DNA of 64,000 nt from positions 124,001 through 188,000 of the forward strand of contig NZ_VWWO01000001.1 of the NCBI RefSeq assembly GCF_011752935.1, written 5' to 3'. Positions 37,059 to 46,634 of this stretch are shown in pieces. Position numbers and translations under genes: made by a program. The notes under the pieces were generated by a model that worked only from the letters and a program-made list of their open reading frames with translations, searched no databases and was not told the origin of the DNA. Position 1 is the stretch's first letter, and each line of letters starts with the position of its first letter. This stretch comes from Chitinophaga sp. Cy-1792. Its GTDB lineage: Bacteria; Bacteroidota; Bacteroidia; Chitinophagales; Chitinophagaceae.

Positions 37059-37080
37059 GGTCAATTGTTGCTTACTTCTA
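37059..37080 (+). repeat. Copy 3 of the GGTCAA-N7-TTACTTC repeat
   Basis: GGTCAA (37059-37064), 7 nt, TTACTTC (37072-37078), N, A, starting 12 nt after the tRNA-like gene and ending 49 nt before the next start codon. Counting the preceding A and following TT, nine bases in a row (AGGTCAATT) match the copy inside the insert. Confidence 0.7.
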
Positions 37081-37129
37081 TTTTTTTGGTAAAAACAGCA
37101 ACAAAATTATCTCATTCTTAAACCCAAAA

Positions 37130-39355
37130 ATGATGAACAACCTTTTAAAAGTAGCGATCCGCCAGCAGGCATTATACATTCCTGAAGCTACAACCCCATT
37201 AACCCCAACATTGTTTGTACCCATCAAAGGCTTGCTGGCAGCCAACCTGTCCAAATTAGGATTCGGTGTTACTGAAGATCTGCTCCGTGCGATCAACCGT
37301 CTATCAGACCAGGAACAACAGCAGATAATCAATCTGTTCAGAGAGATTACCAACTGCGATAAAAACTGGACACCGCTGGTAAAAGACTGGGGAACACCTA
37401 CCAATGAAACCATCATTGACCATATTACCAACTGGTTCTACAACACTTTCTCCGGCAACAAAGGAGAAAGAACGCAGCTGCCTTGCGGTCATACTATCTT
37501 ACCAAATACCTTTCCCCTGGATCGTTACAACGGCTGTCCGTTATGTGGAACAACGTTTGATCATGAAGTACTGGAAAACTACGGTAACGGTTGTACGTTG
37601 AAAGTATTGGAGTTATGGACAACCGCCGACCTGCTACAGCATATGGAAAGTTTGTTAACCTCCAAAACCGCGCTGGACGCATCACAAGTGGATAGTCTTA
37701 AAATATTATTGCAGGAGCTACCATTGCCGGCTGTAAAAATTGCTATGAAGGAAACGCTGATGCTGGCCATCGATACGCTAATAGCTATTGACCCGGCAAA
37801 AGTGCAGCCACTGCTGGCATCTCCTACGGATATCCTGCGTTATCTCTGGTACAAACATACCGGGCATCTTCAGCTCCTGGAGCCAAAGGTGATACTGAAC
37901 CGTATGAAACGCAACAACCGGAAACACTTTGCCGGTGCGGGTGCACATACACAAAAAATACCGTCTCTTGACCTGAAATACAATCGGGCTACATGTCTGA
38001 TAGCAGCTACGTGGCTGAACAACATGCAGATGGACATTATTAAGATGTGTGAAACCATGCACCCTAAACGCAACATGTGGGTACGTTTTATCAGGGCCTT
38101 ACGACTCGCGGAATACGCCAAACGTACAGGATTTGACCAGTTGCGTGCATTACTGGATATGTTCTACAATGAACAATATGAAGTATGGCAAGGCCGTTTG
38201 AATCATTTCCGTTTAAAACTGGACCCGGACAGCACCTTCTATTTATTGCAGCAGCGGCCAGGACTTTTTGCAAGATCACTGTTTGCCAATATGCTTTGGT
38301 TTGGTGAAAAACCAGCCACAGCAGCCTTTTCAAAGGTGATTGATAAAGTACCGGCGCGTTTGGTATTATCATTACAGATGTATGCAGCTAATTATTTTCA
38401 TGGAACAAACAGAGCTGTTAAGCCTTTGGGAGGAGTGAATAAATTTATCGCTGCCAATAAACTGCTGCATGCTCATACCTATGAACAACGTATATCCATG
38501 ATAGATGCCGTTACAGATCTTTGTTTTCAGGCAATGAGACAGCGCTTCGCAGCTATCCCATCAGCAAACAAAACGATCTATATAGATCCGGCATTATTCC
38601 ATATGCCTTTGGCCATAGGAGATCGTGCGGAATCTGTACAGGACCTGCCTTCTGCATTAATGGGAACAAAGTTCCCGTTAAAAGGTGACCAGGTACGCCT
38701 GTTCATGCAGTGGGGAGCGGGTTTACGTGCACAGCACCTGGACATGGACCTTAGCTGTATGGTATATTATCCATCAAAGGTGGATACTTGTTCCTTCTCC
38801 CGCCTGACTACTGTTGGGTGCCAGCATAGCGGAGATATACGTCATATTCCTGATCAGATTGGAACCGCTGAATACATCAACCTGGATATAACAGCCCTGC
38901 AAAAGGCAGGTGCCCGGCATGTGGTGTTTACTTCCAATGCCTATACCGCTGGCGCATTATCGCCAAATATGGTGGTAGGGTGGATGGATAGTGCATATCC
39001 AATGCGGATTACAGCCAGAGGTGGTGTAGCCTATGATCCGTCCTGTGTGCAGCACTCGGTACGAATTACCTCTAACCTGTCGAAAGGACTTGTATTCGGG
39101 GTACTGGATGTAGCCGCACGGGAAATTATCTGGCTGGAAATGGCCTTTAACGGACAGATTGCACAGCAGCTGCATAGCGGCGGTGTACAGGCTTTGCTCG
39201 CTAAGCTGAACAGCAAAATGAGTATCGGTGCACTGTTGCAGATAAAGGCGGAAGCCCAGCAGTTAACAGTTACTGATACGGAAGATGCAGACGAATCCTA
39301 CACCTTCAAATGGGCCAGGGATAGCGCCGCTGTCACAAAATTACTGGTTGACTAA
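37130..39355 (+). CDS. RING-like plus TerD-like domain protein linked to the tRNA-like gene
   Basis: A 741-residue cytoplasmic protein, no signal peptide or membrane segment. Residues 119-139 (CGH near 119-121, CPLC at 136-139) form half of a RING-like zinc site. Residues about 150-480 look like helical repeats, with RPGLFARSLF and VLSLQMYAANYF as notable stretches. Residues about 515-690 resemble a TerD domain: a strand-rich core with DMDLS (538-542), HSGDI (566-570) and AEYINLDITAL (580-590). From memory it may belong to the family called MXAN_6230/SCO0854 RING-domain proteins; this needs an HMM search. The start is the first of two adjacent ATG codons. The tRNA-like gene lies 83 nt upstream on the same strand and is probably on the same transcript. 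Function unknown; TerD families are linked to stress and phage conflict. Confidence 0.9.
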   Translation: MMNNLLKVAIRQQALYIPEATTPLTPTLFVPIKGLLAANLSKLGFGVTEDLLRAINRLSDQEQQQIINLFREITNCDKNWTPLVKDWGTPTNETIIDHITNWFYNTFSGNKGERTQLPCGHTILPNTFPLDRYNGCPLCGTTFDHEVLENYGNGCTLKVLELWTTADLLQHMESLLTSKTALDASQVDSLKILLQELPLPAVKIAMKETLMLAIDTLIAIDPAKVQPLLASPTDILRYLWYKHTGHLQLLEPKVILNRMKRNNRKHFAGAGAHTQKIPSLDLKYNRATCLIAATWLNNMQMDIIKMCETMHPKRNMWVRFIRALRLAEYAKRTGFDQLRALLDMFYNEQYEVWQGRLNHFRLKLDPDSTFYLLQQRPGLFARSLFANMLWFGEKPATAAFSKVIDKVPARLVLSLQMYAANYFHGTNRAVKPLGGVNKFIAANKLLHAHTYEQRISMIDAVTDLCFQAMRQRFAAIPSANKTIYIDPALFHMPLAIGDRAESVQDLPSALMGTKFPLKGDQVRLFMQWGAGLRAQHLDMDLSCMVYYPSKVDTCSFSRLTTVGCQHSGDIRHIPDQIGTAEYINLDITALQKAGARHVVFTSNAYTAGALSPNMVVGWMDSAYPMRITARGGVAYDPSCVQHSVRITSNLSKGLVFGVLDVAAREIIWLEMAFNGQIAQQLHSGGVQALLAKLNSKMSIGALLQIKAEAQQLTVTDTEDADESYTFKWARDSAAVTKLLVD

Positions 39356-39371
39356 CGGTATACTATAAACG

Positions 39372-39407
39372 AAAAAAGCGTGTTCAAATACATGAACACG
39401 CTTTTTT
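39372..39407. terminator. Bidirectional terminator after the RING/TerD-like gene
   Basis: 15-bp perfect arms (39372-39386 and 39393-39407) with a 6-nt loop; the stem begins with six A and ends with six T, so it works on both strands. It separates the convergent RING/TerD-like and alpha-2-macroglobulin genes. Confidence 0.92.
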
Positions 39408-39433
39408 TGTTTTATAATTAAGGCTATGTATTA

Positions 39434-42400
39434 CTATTCCCGCACTTTCAATATCACACCTTCGCTATGCGCGTTAAACTCAGGCGCATACATGCATTGT
39501 ACGGTGCTGATACCATTGGAGAAAGTACCGTTATGCGTAACATTCATCGCATATTCAAACACATAGGTTCCTTTAGGCAGATAACTGAAGAAGAAATCTG
39601 TAGAAACATCTTTGGTGCTTTCATAGTAGCTAAGACCATTTTGCCATTTGGCACCGCTCAGTACATTCTGCGGTTCAAATGCGGCTGCCCGCATATCCAT
39701 GAGGTGAATGTACTCCATGTTTCTGTCGGAACGCAGTATGATACGTACTTTCAGCTTATCTCCCACTTTCAGTTCGTTGTTATCCGTCAGCTTTGTCAAT
39801 ACCGGACCTTTGTCTGTATTTACTTCTTTATACAGTTCTTTCTGAATAGATAATGGTGAGCCTGCGGATGTAATTTTATCCAGCTGCTCAAAGTACTGCC
39901 AGTACACTGCACCCCATGATGGTTGTCCTTTACTGCCTTTAACAGTAACTGTGATGTTGCCCATATCTGGTTTTACTGTTTTGGCAGATACTTGTTCTTT
40001 CAGATATCCTGTACCGGCTTCTGCTTTGGTATTATTGGAGTTGATATCTACATTACCCAATTTAATATTTACCTCAGGCGTCGCACTCAGCCAGTTGCTA
40101 CCACCGATAAGCATGGCGTAACATGCGTCTGCTGTGGCTTTCGTCGTTTTCCAGTTGTTAGTCTGCTTGTTTTTCAGCAACCATGTTTTCATCTGGTTAA
40201 CAGCTGTCTGATCATGCGTAACATTGCTAAATGCTTCTATCAGCAATGACTGGGTTTCTACCGGTGCCTGGTACCAGTAATACCCACCGTTGTTAGCTTT
40301 CCAGTACATGCCCATTTCAGGAGAAACGACTGCATTTTCTTTCAGAGATTTTACAATAGCTGTTGCAGTAGGCTGATCGTTTAAACGATTAAACAATAAC
40401 GCTGCCATTGCCTGCTGGTATAATCCCAGACTTGTCCAGTCTTTCTTTGCCAGGCCCAGGTAATAGTTCCAGGCGGTAGTCAGCTCTACCGACTTTGGCG
40501 CACCAAAGAAGCTTCTGGCATACAAATACTGTAAAGCAATACCATCAATATGCTGCTTCTTCAGATCAGCTTTTGTTTTCAGCAGATTTTTATAGTCAGC
40601 GACAATACGCTGGTCCATATAATTCAATGCTTTATTTGCCATATTCTTAAGCTGATCATCTTTGATGCCGGTTAGTGCGGTGAGTCTGCCGATACCCGCA
40701 ACGATATACTGTGTGATATAGCGATCATCCGACATACCGGTAAACCAAGGAAAAGCACCGTTGCTGGCCTGTTTATCTGCCAGCTGGCTTATAGCTTTCC
40801 TCGCACCACTGTTGATAGTTTTGGTATCAAATAAAGTAGCAATCTGGCGTTTCTGTGCGGATTCACTCTTAGCATCCAGCACCCATGGCGTTTGTTGCAG
40901 TAAGATGGATTTCAGCTCTTCATTTTTCTCCAGGTTGCTGACCAGTGCACTGCTATCTTCATTTTTCCATTTGGCGAAGATATCTGCAATAGCAGGCTGC
41001 TGTTTAACGATCCATGCAGCCAGTGAATTAGCATAGTAGCGGTTAAATACCTGCTCCGCACAATCATGTGGATACTCCATCAGGTAAGGTAATGCCTGTA
41101 CAGCATACCAGGCAGGATTGCTGGTGTATTCTACTGTTAAACCATGCTGTTGTAATGTGGATGATGATTCACTATCCTTTAATTTCTGGAAGGTGAGATT
41201 TTTAGTACCATCACCCTGCATCCATACCGGTAATGTTTCTGTTACCAGCATACTGTTGGTGAGTACCGGCAATGCATTTTCTTCTCCATCAGTGAAACTG
41301 CCAGCAGTGGCAGTTACACGATAAATCAGCGTACTACCGTAGGCGTTAGGTATCTGCATCGGGAATACCACTGCTGCACTCTGTCCTGCATTAGCAGTAA
41401 AATGCTGTACCGGGAAGATATTCTGGAACCAGCCGTCAACAGGCTGCATAGTAGCAGCATCCAGCAGTTCCAGTCTTGCCTGACCAATTACCTGTGAGTC
41501 AGACAGATTACTGATTTTAGCAGAGAAATCAATTTTATCACCTTCACGCAGGAACCTTGGTGCAAAGGTTTGTACCATCAATGGTTTCTGTGTTACTATT
41601 TCTGCTTCTTTTTTACCAAAGGCTGCATCAGGAGTATGTGCTAATCCCTGGAACTTCCATTTCGTAAGGGCTTCCGGCATGGTGAACTCAAATGCGATAT
41701 TACCATCTTTATCTGTGCGTAAGTCTGGCAGGAAGAAAGCTGTTTCACGGAAGTCTTTGCGGGCCTGAACTCCGGCAGCACTTCCTTGCGATTTTTCGGA
41801 TTCAACAGTATCTTTCAATTTTGCCATAGCCGGCGCCGGCGCAGCATCCATCAATTGAGCTTCAACAGCATTAGGTTCTCCCAGTGTTTTCTGGCGGCTT
41901 CCTCCTACCATCATTCTTGGCGCATATCTCATGGTATCCATATCACGATCAAGACTGAGGTCCCAGTTAAACCAATTTATGGATGGATATTCCTGTGAAT
42001 AGGCCCGGGCCAGCTCATTATAATCACTGGATATTTCGTTCCCTGAGAAGGTACCACTATTGCTGCTCATGCTAAACATAGATGGATAGCCATAATTCTG
42101 GCGTCCTGCCGGAACACTCCAGGTAAAAGGATATAAGGCATCCAGCGATGCATCGTACATACCTGCGAGCAATTCTGCACCCGCCTTATCAGCATCAGCA
42201 CCTTTGATCTTTACGGTCCATTTTTCCTTTTCTCCCGGCTGCAATTTGTCCCGATGTGCTGCCAGTTCAATCTTCAAGTCTTTATCCTGGCTTACGTTAA
42301 AACTTACCTGCCTGGTTAAAAATCTGTTATCACGCACCCAGCTGTATACCAGGTAAACAGCTCCTTCATCGTTAGCAGTAACCGGGTATTCCTTTGTTGC

Positions 42401-45400
42401 AGTTCCGTTCAGCTTGAAAAAAGACATTTTATCATTTTCCTGTACAGACTGATATTGCTGTAAAACATAAGCACTCTTTGCTGACGCCAGTTGTACCTTT
42501 CCTTTATCTCCGGCCTTCAGATTTGCTTTCTCCTGGTATACCCAGTTATACTGTGGATACAACATTTGAGGTTTAGCTTCGTCCTGTACGCTGAAAATGA
42601 CCTGCTGTTTTACGGTTTCCCCTTTTTCAGAGGTGGCAGATACTTCCAGCTTGTAATATCCTGGCGCCAGCTGTGGGAATGCCGGTTTGAGTTTACCATT
42701 TTCCTGGCTGGTTAATGTTTTCTCGTAAACAGCTGTTTTCACCGGCCAGCTCTCAGGTTTATCCTCGTTTTTGTAGATATCTGTCGGGAATAGTTTCACA
42801 TATTCCTCTTTACTGTAAACGAAAGTATCCGGCTGCGACCAGTAGCGGCCACGCAGCAGGCGCTGTTCCGGCTGAAGCGGTGAGAGCTTCAGGGTTAGCG
42901 ACGTTTTTGCGTACTGATCATTCAGGTTGGTAGTTTTCACATTGATCTCTTCCAATCCTTTTTGTGTAGTAGCTTCGGGTATGCTAACGGTGGCGAGGAT
43001 GCTAACGTATCCGGCACTTACATGCATGGTTTGACTACGTGTCTCTCCATTAATATCCGTTACACTTGCAAACACTTCGTAAGAAAATACCGGCTTTCCT
43101 GCAGGGTCAATTTTTCTATCCGGAATTGCATCGAAGTTGATCTTAAAGCTACCATCTGCTGCTGTAGTGGTAGTACCATGGCTTATTTCCTGGCTTGCTC
43201 CCATGGGGAAAATTTTATCAGACATCCATGGATAAGGAAAGCGGGTACCACGTTTCACCGTGTAAGAAACCTGCGCATTGTTGATATTGTTACCAGCATA
43301 GGCAATAGCCTTACCGGTAATATTAACGGTATCGCCTAAACGCACTTCCTGTTTCACATCATCAAATGTCACTTCAAATTTAGGGCGCTTATATTCCTCT
43401 ACTTTGATGATAGCAAAGCCATTGGTAACAGTTTCTTTGATAGAATAATTTCCAGGCAGGCGATCCGACGGCAGCACAAACTTGCCGGCAAATGAACCAA
43501 AGTCGTTGGATTTTAACCGGATACTATCTACCACCTGCTGGTTAACGTCCAACAACTGTACTCTTACATCCAGTCCAGCCTTTACATGTTTCCCCAGTTT
43601 GCCGCTTGTTTCTTCCAGGACAATACCTTTGAAATAAGCGATCTGTCCGGGCCTGTAAATGCCCCGGTCAGTAAACATGTAAGTCCGCTGTACTGTCTCT
43701 GGTGCAGCATTCTCTTTTGCTTCTTTCCCATAGATACGGAAGGAATAATCGCTATAGCCTCTTACCAGCAGGGAATCATCTTTATAATTCCACTTCAGTT
43801 GCCTGGTGTTATAATCATTGCTGTTTTTATATTTGACATCCAGTTTGCCGTCAGCATCTGTAACCCCTGTGAAGAACGTCGTCAGAGGCAGTTTATCATA
43901 ATTATTAGGCTGGGTACGAACTTCCAGCTTTGCTCCTGCCAGTGGCTCACCGGTAGTTCTGTCCAAGGCATAAACCAGTGATCCCCTGGTGATGAAAGCG
44001 ATGTTAGAAACGGCCGTCAGACAGCCAATCATGATATTTTTTTTCTTATCAAAAGCTTTATCAGTGCTGGCAACCACCAGGTAACTCCCTGATGGCAAGC
44101 CGTCTGCTTTTACTTCTGTGCTATGCGGTAAGTGATCTCCGGGATCAGGTAACTGCTGGCTCCATTCCTTTACTGGCGTTTGTGCCAACACTTTATTAAG
44201 CTGGTTTTTCTCCTCTTCATAAGCCTGTACTTCCAACTGTCCTGTCTTCAGGATGGCATCTGAAACACTAAAAATTCTGAAGTATACTGTCTTAAGATTC
44301 CTGAATTGAGTAAATACACGAAATGGCTGACCGGGAATGTTTACCTGTTCCAGCTGAAAACTCATTTCGGTATCAAGGATACGTTCTCTGATATTGTAAC
44401 ATTCAACACCGCCGAAAGAATCTCCGAAGGTTTTAATTGCCAGATCGCAAAGTGATAATGCAGTGGCTACACCTTCCTTTTGTGTTTTCGAATATCCTTC
44501 ATTGTTACCCAGGTATAATGGTGTCCCTTCCAGGTAGGTATTCGCCAGCAACATGATAGCTTTAGTACCTTCCGGCACTTGTTCATAGGCTTTCATGGCT
44601 GTTTCCAATGCTTTGCGATATAAATCTGCCTTATTATCGGCTACAGAAACGTTGTTAACCGCTGATATCCGATCTATATCTGCATCTGCCAGTGCGTTTT
44701 TACTTCCATCATTAAGATGAAAAGCAATTAGCTGCTGACGCAGCAGCAATGCTTTAAAGAAATGAGAGCTGCTGTCTGTGCTGGTAAATTTGTGTTGCGC
44801 AAAGGTTGCAGCTGGTGCAAAAGCCGTAGGATCTGTCAGTTCAAATGCATTGGTGGGTTTGGTCAGAGAAGATTCACCTGAATCAAAGTACGCCAATGCC
44901 CGTGAAATTAGCAGGTCATATAAGGTAGGTCGGAGATGTTTTGCATTTTCTCCCTGGGAGATGATCACCTGGTAGTTATCCAGTGTGGCCTTCTTCAAAG
45001 CGGTGGGATCTGCCAGGGATGCTTCATAGGCCGAGGTAATTTCCTCATTCAGCTTATCAATTGACCAGGTACGGATATCTGTGTTTTTATCATCAGCAAT
45101 ACTTGTCCTGTCCCGCATCCCATATTGATGATTTTGCAGGTAAGTATGAAGGATTTCTCCTTTCATGCTATACAAAATTGCTTTCTTAGGGCCTATAGCT
45201 GCCTTAATATGGTTATCCAACAGGGCCATGCCGGTGGTCAGGCTGCTATCATTCAGAATAGCGTTATACCTCAGTTTATAGATGAGTGCTTTGATCTGTT
45301 GCTGATCATTTTTATCAGCAACAGCCTTCTGGTAAATGGCATCTACCTGTTTGAGGGCGGTGGTAGCCAGGGCTTTTGATTCAGATTGATCTACCTGCTT

Positions 45401-45493
45401 CCAGGCATTATCATAATAGTTTTGGGCCGTCATAGACATACAGCTAAAGATTAATAAACAAAATGCTACTAGAAAACGAGACATGGGTTTCAT
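39434..45493 (-). CDS. Bacterial alpha-2-macroglobulin with thioester motif
   Basis: A 2019-residue protein with a signal peptide (ending near MSMTAQ). Bacterial alpha-2-macroglobulins are periplasmic protease traps. The macroglobulin MG domains are recognisable (YMFTDRGIYRPGQIAYFKG, GNYSIKETVTNGFAIIKVEEYKRP), then the central A2M segment (ETAFFLPDLRTDKDGNIAF, LTKWKFQGLAHT). The thioester site is intact as CAEQ in PHDCAEQVF, followed by the helical toroid. The N-terminal 450 residues are an extra region containing repeat-like helices. No penicillin-binding protein 1C gene, the usual partner in Proteobacteria, is adjacent. The C-terminal domain (TDFFFSYLPKGTYVFEY) matches the family end. Confidence 0.95.
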   Translation of the reverse strand: MKPMSRFLVAFCLLIFSCMSMTAQNYYDNAWKQVDQSESKALATTALKQVDAIYQKAVADKNDQQQIKALIYKLRYNAILNDSSLTTGMALLDNHIKAAIGPKKAILYSMKGEILHTYLQNHQYGMRDRTSIADDKNTDIRTWSIDKLNEEITSAYEASLADPTALKKATLDNYQVIISQGENAKHLRPTLYDLLISRALAYFDSGESSLTKPTNAFELTDPTAFAPAATFAQHKFTSTDSSSHFFKALLLRQQLIAFHLNDGSKNALADADIDRISAVNNVSVADNKADLYRKALETAMKAYEQVPEGTKAIMLLANTYLEGTPLYLGNNEGYSKTQKEGVATALSLCDLAIKTFGDSFGGVECYNIRERILDTEMSFQLEQVNIPGQPFRVFTQFRNLKTVYFRIFSVSDAILKTGQLEVQAYEEEKNQLNKVLAQTPVKEWSQQLPDPGDHLPHSTEVKADGLPSGSYLVVASTDKAFDKKKNIMIGCLTAVSNIAFITRGSLVYALDRTTGEPLAGAKLEVRTQPNNYDKLPLTTFFTGVTDADGKLDVKYKNSNDYNTRQLKWNYKDDSLLVRGYSDYSFRIYGKEAKENAAPETVQRTYMFTDRGIYRPGQIAYFKGIVLEETSGKLGKHVKAGLDVRVQLLDVNQQVVDSIRLKSNDFGSFAGKFVLPSDRLPGNYSIKETVTNGFAIIKVEEYKRPKFEVTFDDVKQEVRLGDTVNITGKAIAYAGNNINNAQVSYTVKRGTRFPYPWMSDKIFPMGASQEISHGTTTTAADGSFKINFDAIPDRKIDPAGKPVFSYEVFASVTDINGETRSQTMHVSAGYVSILATVSIPEATTQKGLEEINVKTTNLNDQYAKTSLTLKLSPLQPEQRLLRGRYWSQPDTFVYSKEEYVKLFPTDIYKNEDKPESWPVKTAVYEKTLTSQENGKLKPAFPQLAPGYYKLEVSATSEKGETVKQQVIFSVQDEAKPQMLYPQYNWVYQEKANLKAGDKGKVQLASAKSAYVLQQYQSVQENDKMSFFKLNGTATKEYPVTANDEGAVYLVYSWVRDNRFLTRQVSFNVSQDKDLKIELAAHRDKLQPGEKEKWTVKIKGADADKAGAELLAGMYDASLDALYPFTWSVPAGRQNYGYPSMFSMSSNSGTFSGNEISSDYNELARAYSQEYPSINWFNWDLSLDRDMDTMRYAPRMMVGGSRQKTLGEPNAVEAQLMDAAPAPAMAKLKDTVESEKSQGSAAGVQARKDFRETAFFLPDLRTDKDGNIAFEFTMPEALTKWKFQGLAHTPDAAFGKKEAEIVTQKPLMVQTFAPRFLREGDKIDFSAKISNLSDSQVIGQARLELLDAATMQPVDGWFQNIFPVQHFTANAGQSAAVVFPMQIPNAYGSTLIYRVTATAGSFTDGEENALPVLTNSMLVTETLPVWMQGDGTKNLTFQKLKDSESSSTLQQHGLTVEYTSNPAWYAVQALPYLMEYPHDCAEQVFNRYYANSLAAWIVKQQPAIADIFAKWKNEDSSALVSNLEKNEELKSILLQQTPWVLDAKSESAQKRQIATLFDTKTINSGARKAISQLADKQASNGAFPWFTGMSDDRYITQYIVAGIGRLTALTGIKDDQLKNMANKALNYMDQRIVADYKNLLKTKADLKKQHIDGIALQYLYARSFFGAPKSVELTTAWNYYLGLAKKDWTSLGLYQQAMAALLFNRLNDQPTATAIVKSLKENAVVSPEMGMYWKANNGGYYWYQAPVETQSLLIEAFSNVTHDQTAVNQMKTWLLKNKQTNNWKTTKATADACYAMLIGGSNWLSATPEVNIKLGNVDINSNNTKAEAGTGYLKEQVSAKTVKPDMGNITVTVKGSKGQPSWGAVYWQYFEQLDKITSAGSPLSIQKELYKEVNTDKGPVLTKLTDNNELKVGDKLKVRIILRSDRNMEYIHLMDMRAAAFEPQNVLSGAKWQNGLSYYESTKDVSTDFFFSYLPKGTYVFEYAMNVTHNGTFSNGISTVQCMYAPEFNAHSEGVILKVRE

Positions 45494-45543
45494 GAAAAAA
45501 AGATTTTCAGATTAGGTCCAGCTGGGGCCGGGGTATTAAAAGC

Positions 45544-45589
45544 GAAAGGTGAAAAGCAAAGGGTATGCCCCATTCACTTTCCACCTTTC
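45544..45589 (-). terminator. Hairpin downstream of sucD
   Basis: GAAAGGTG (45544-45551) and CACCTTTC (45582-45589) form an 8-bp stem with a 30-nt loop; on the minus strand CTTTTAAT follows after CG. Weak but correctly placed 25 nt after the sucD stop codon. Confidence 0.45.
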
Positions 45590-45614
45590 TAAAGTATTGT
45601 CAGACTGAAAAAAA

Positions 45615-46502
45615 TTAAGCCAGAGCGCCTTTTTTGCTCAGGACTTCAGCCATCGTTTTACCGATATTAGCCGGGCTTTCCACTACGTGAACGCCACATT
45701 CAGCCATAATTTTCATTTTAGCAGCAGCAGTATCTTCAGCACCACCGATGATAGCACCTGCGTGACCCATACGACGGCCCGGAGGAGCAGTCTGGCCAGC
45801 GATGAAACCAACTACTGGTTTAGTACCGTGTTCTGCGATCCAGCGTGCAGCTTCAGCTTCCATGCTACCACCGATTTCACCGATCATGATGATACCTTCA
45901 GTTTCAGGATCGTTCATCAGCAGCTCAACCGCATCTTTGGTTGGGGTACCGATGATTGGGTCGCCACCGATACCGATAGCTGTAGAAACACCCAGACCAG
46001 CTTTAACAACCTGATCAGCAGCTTCGTAAGTCAGGGTACCGGATTTAGAAACGATACCGATTTTACCTTTTTTGAAGATAAAGCCAGGCATGATACCTAC
46101 TTTAGCTTCTTCAGCGGTGATAACGCCAGGGCAGTTAGGGCCGATGAGGCGGGTGTTGGTTCCCTGCAGGAAGTTTTTAGCTTTCACCATGTCCTGAACC
46201 GGAATACCTTCTGTGATACATACCACCAGGGCAATACCAGCTTCGGTAGCTTCCATGATTGCATCAGCAGCAAAAGCCGGTGGCACAAAAATGATAGATA
46301 CATTGGCGCCGGTTGCTTTAACAGCATCCGCTACGGTATTAAATACCGGGCGCTCCAGGTGGGTAGTACCGCCTTTGTTAGGGGTAACACCACCAACTAC
46401 ATTGGTTCCGTATTCAATCATCTGTGTGGCATGGAATGTACCTTCTGTACCGGTAAACCCTTGCACAATCACCTTGCTATCCTTATTAACTAAAACACTC
46501 AT
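45615..46502 (-). CDS. sucD: Succinyl-CoA synthetase subunit alpha
   Basis: A 295-residue enzyme of the citric acid cycle that makes ATP or GTP from succinyl-CoA. The CoA-binding domain opens with [20 protein letters not shown], the GPNCPG motif is present, and the phosphorylated histidine is in [11 protein letters not shown]. sucC is not in the window, so the two subunit genes are separated in this genome. A good promoter lies upstream. Confidence 0.98.
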   Translation of the reverse strand: MSVLVNKDSKVIVQGFTGTEGTFHATQMIEYGTNVVGGVTPNKGGTTHLERPVFNTVADAVKATGANVSIIFVPPAFAADAIMEATEAGIALVVCITEGIPVQDMVKAKNFLQGTNTRLIGPNCPGVITAEEAKVGIMPGFIFKKGKIGIVSKSGTLTYEAADQVVKAGLGVSTAIGIGGDPIIGTPTKDAVELLMNDPETEGIIMIGEIGGSMEAEAARWIAEHGTKPVVGFIAGQTAPPGRRMGHAGAIIGGAEDTAAAKMKIMAECGVHVVESPANIGKTMAEVLSKKGALA

Positions 46503-46554
46503 CGCGCTTGTTTTATTGGTTTATTATTTTAATATCTTATTTCGTCTGGTGACG

Positions 46555-46585
46555 CAAAAATAAGCTGATTTGAACAATTCTGCAA
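46555..46585 (-). promoter_or_regulatory. Promoter of sucD
   Basis: On the minus strand TTG (46585-46583), 20-nt spacer, TATTTTTG (46562-46555). The start site would fall about 45 nt before the ATG at 46502. Confidence 0.65.
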
Positions 46586-46634
46586 TTTAGCACCTTTCGG
46601 ATAAAGCTGAGAACTAAACACTGTTAATTACCAG

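Noticed and set aside
45687..46493. 268-codon plus-strand frame rich in Phe, Ser and Thr
   Set aside because: Antisense to sucD, which is certain.
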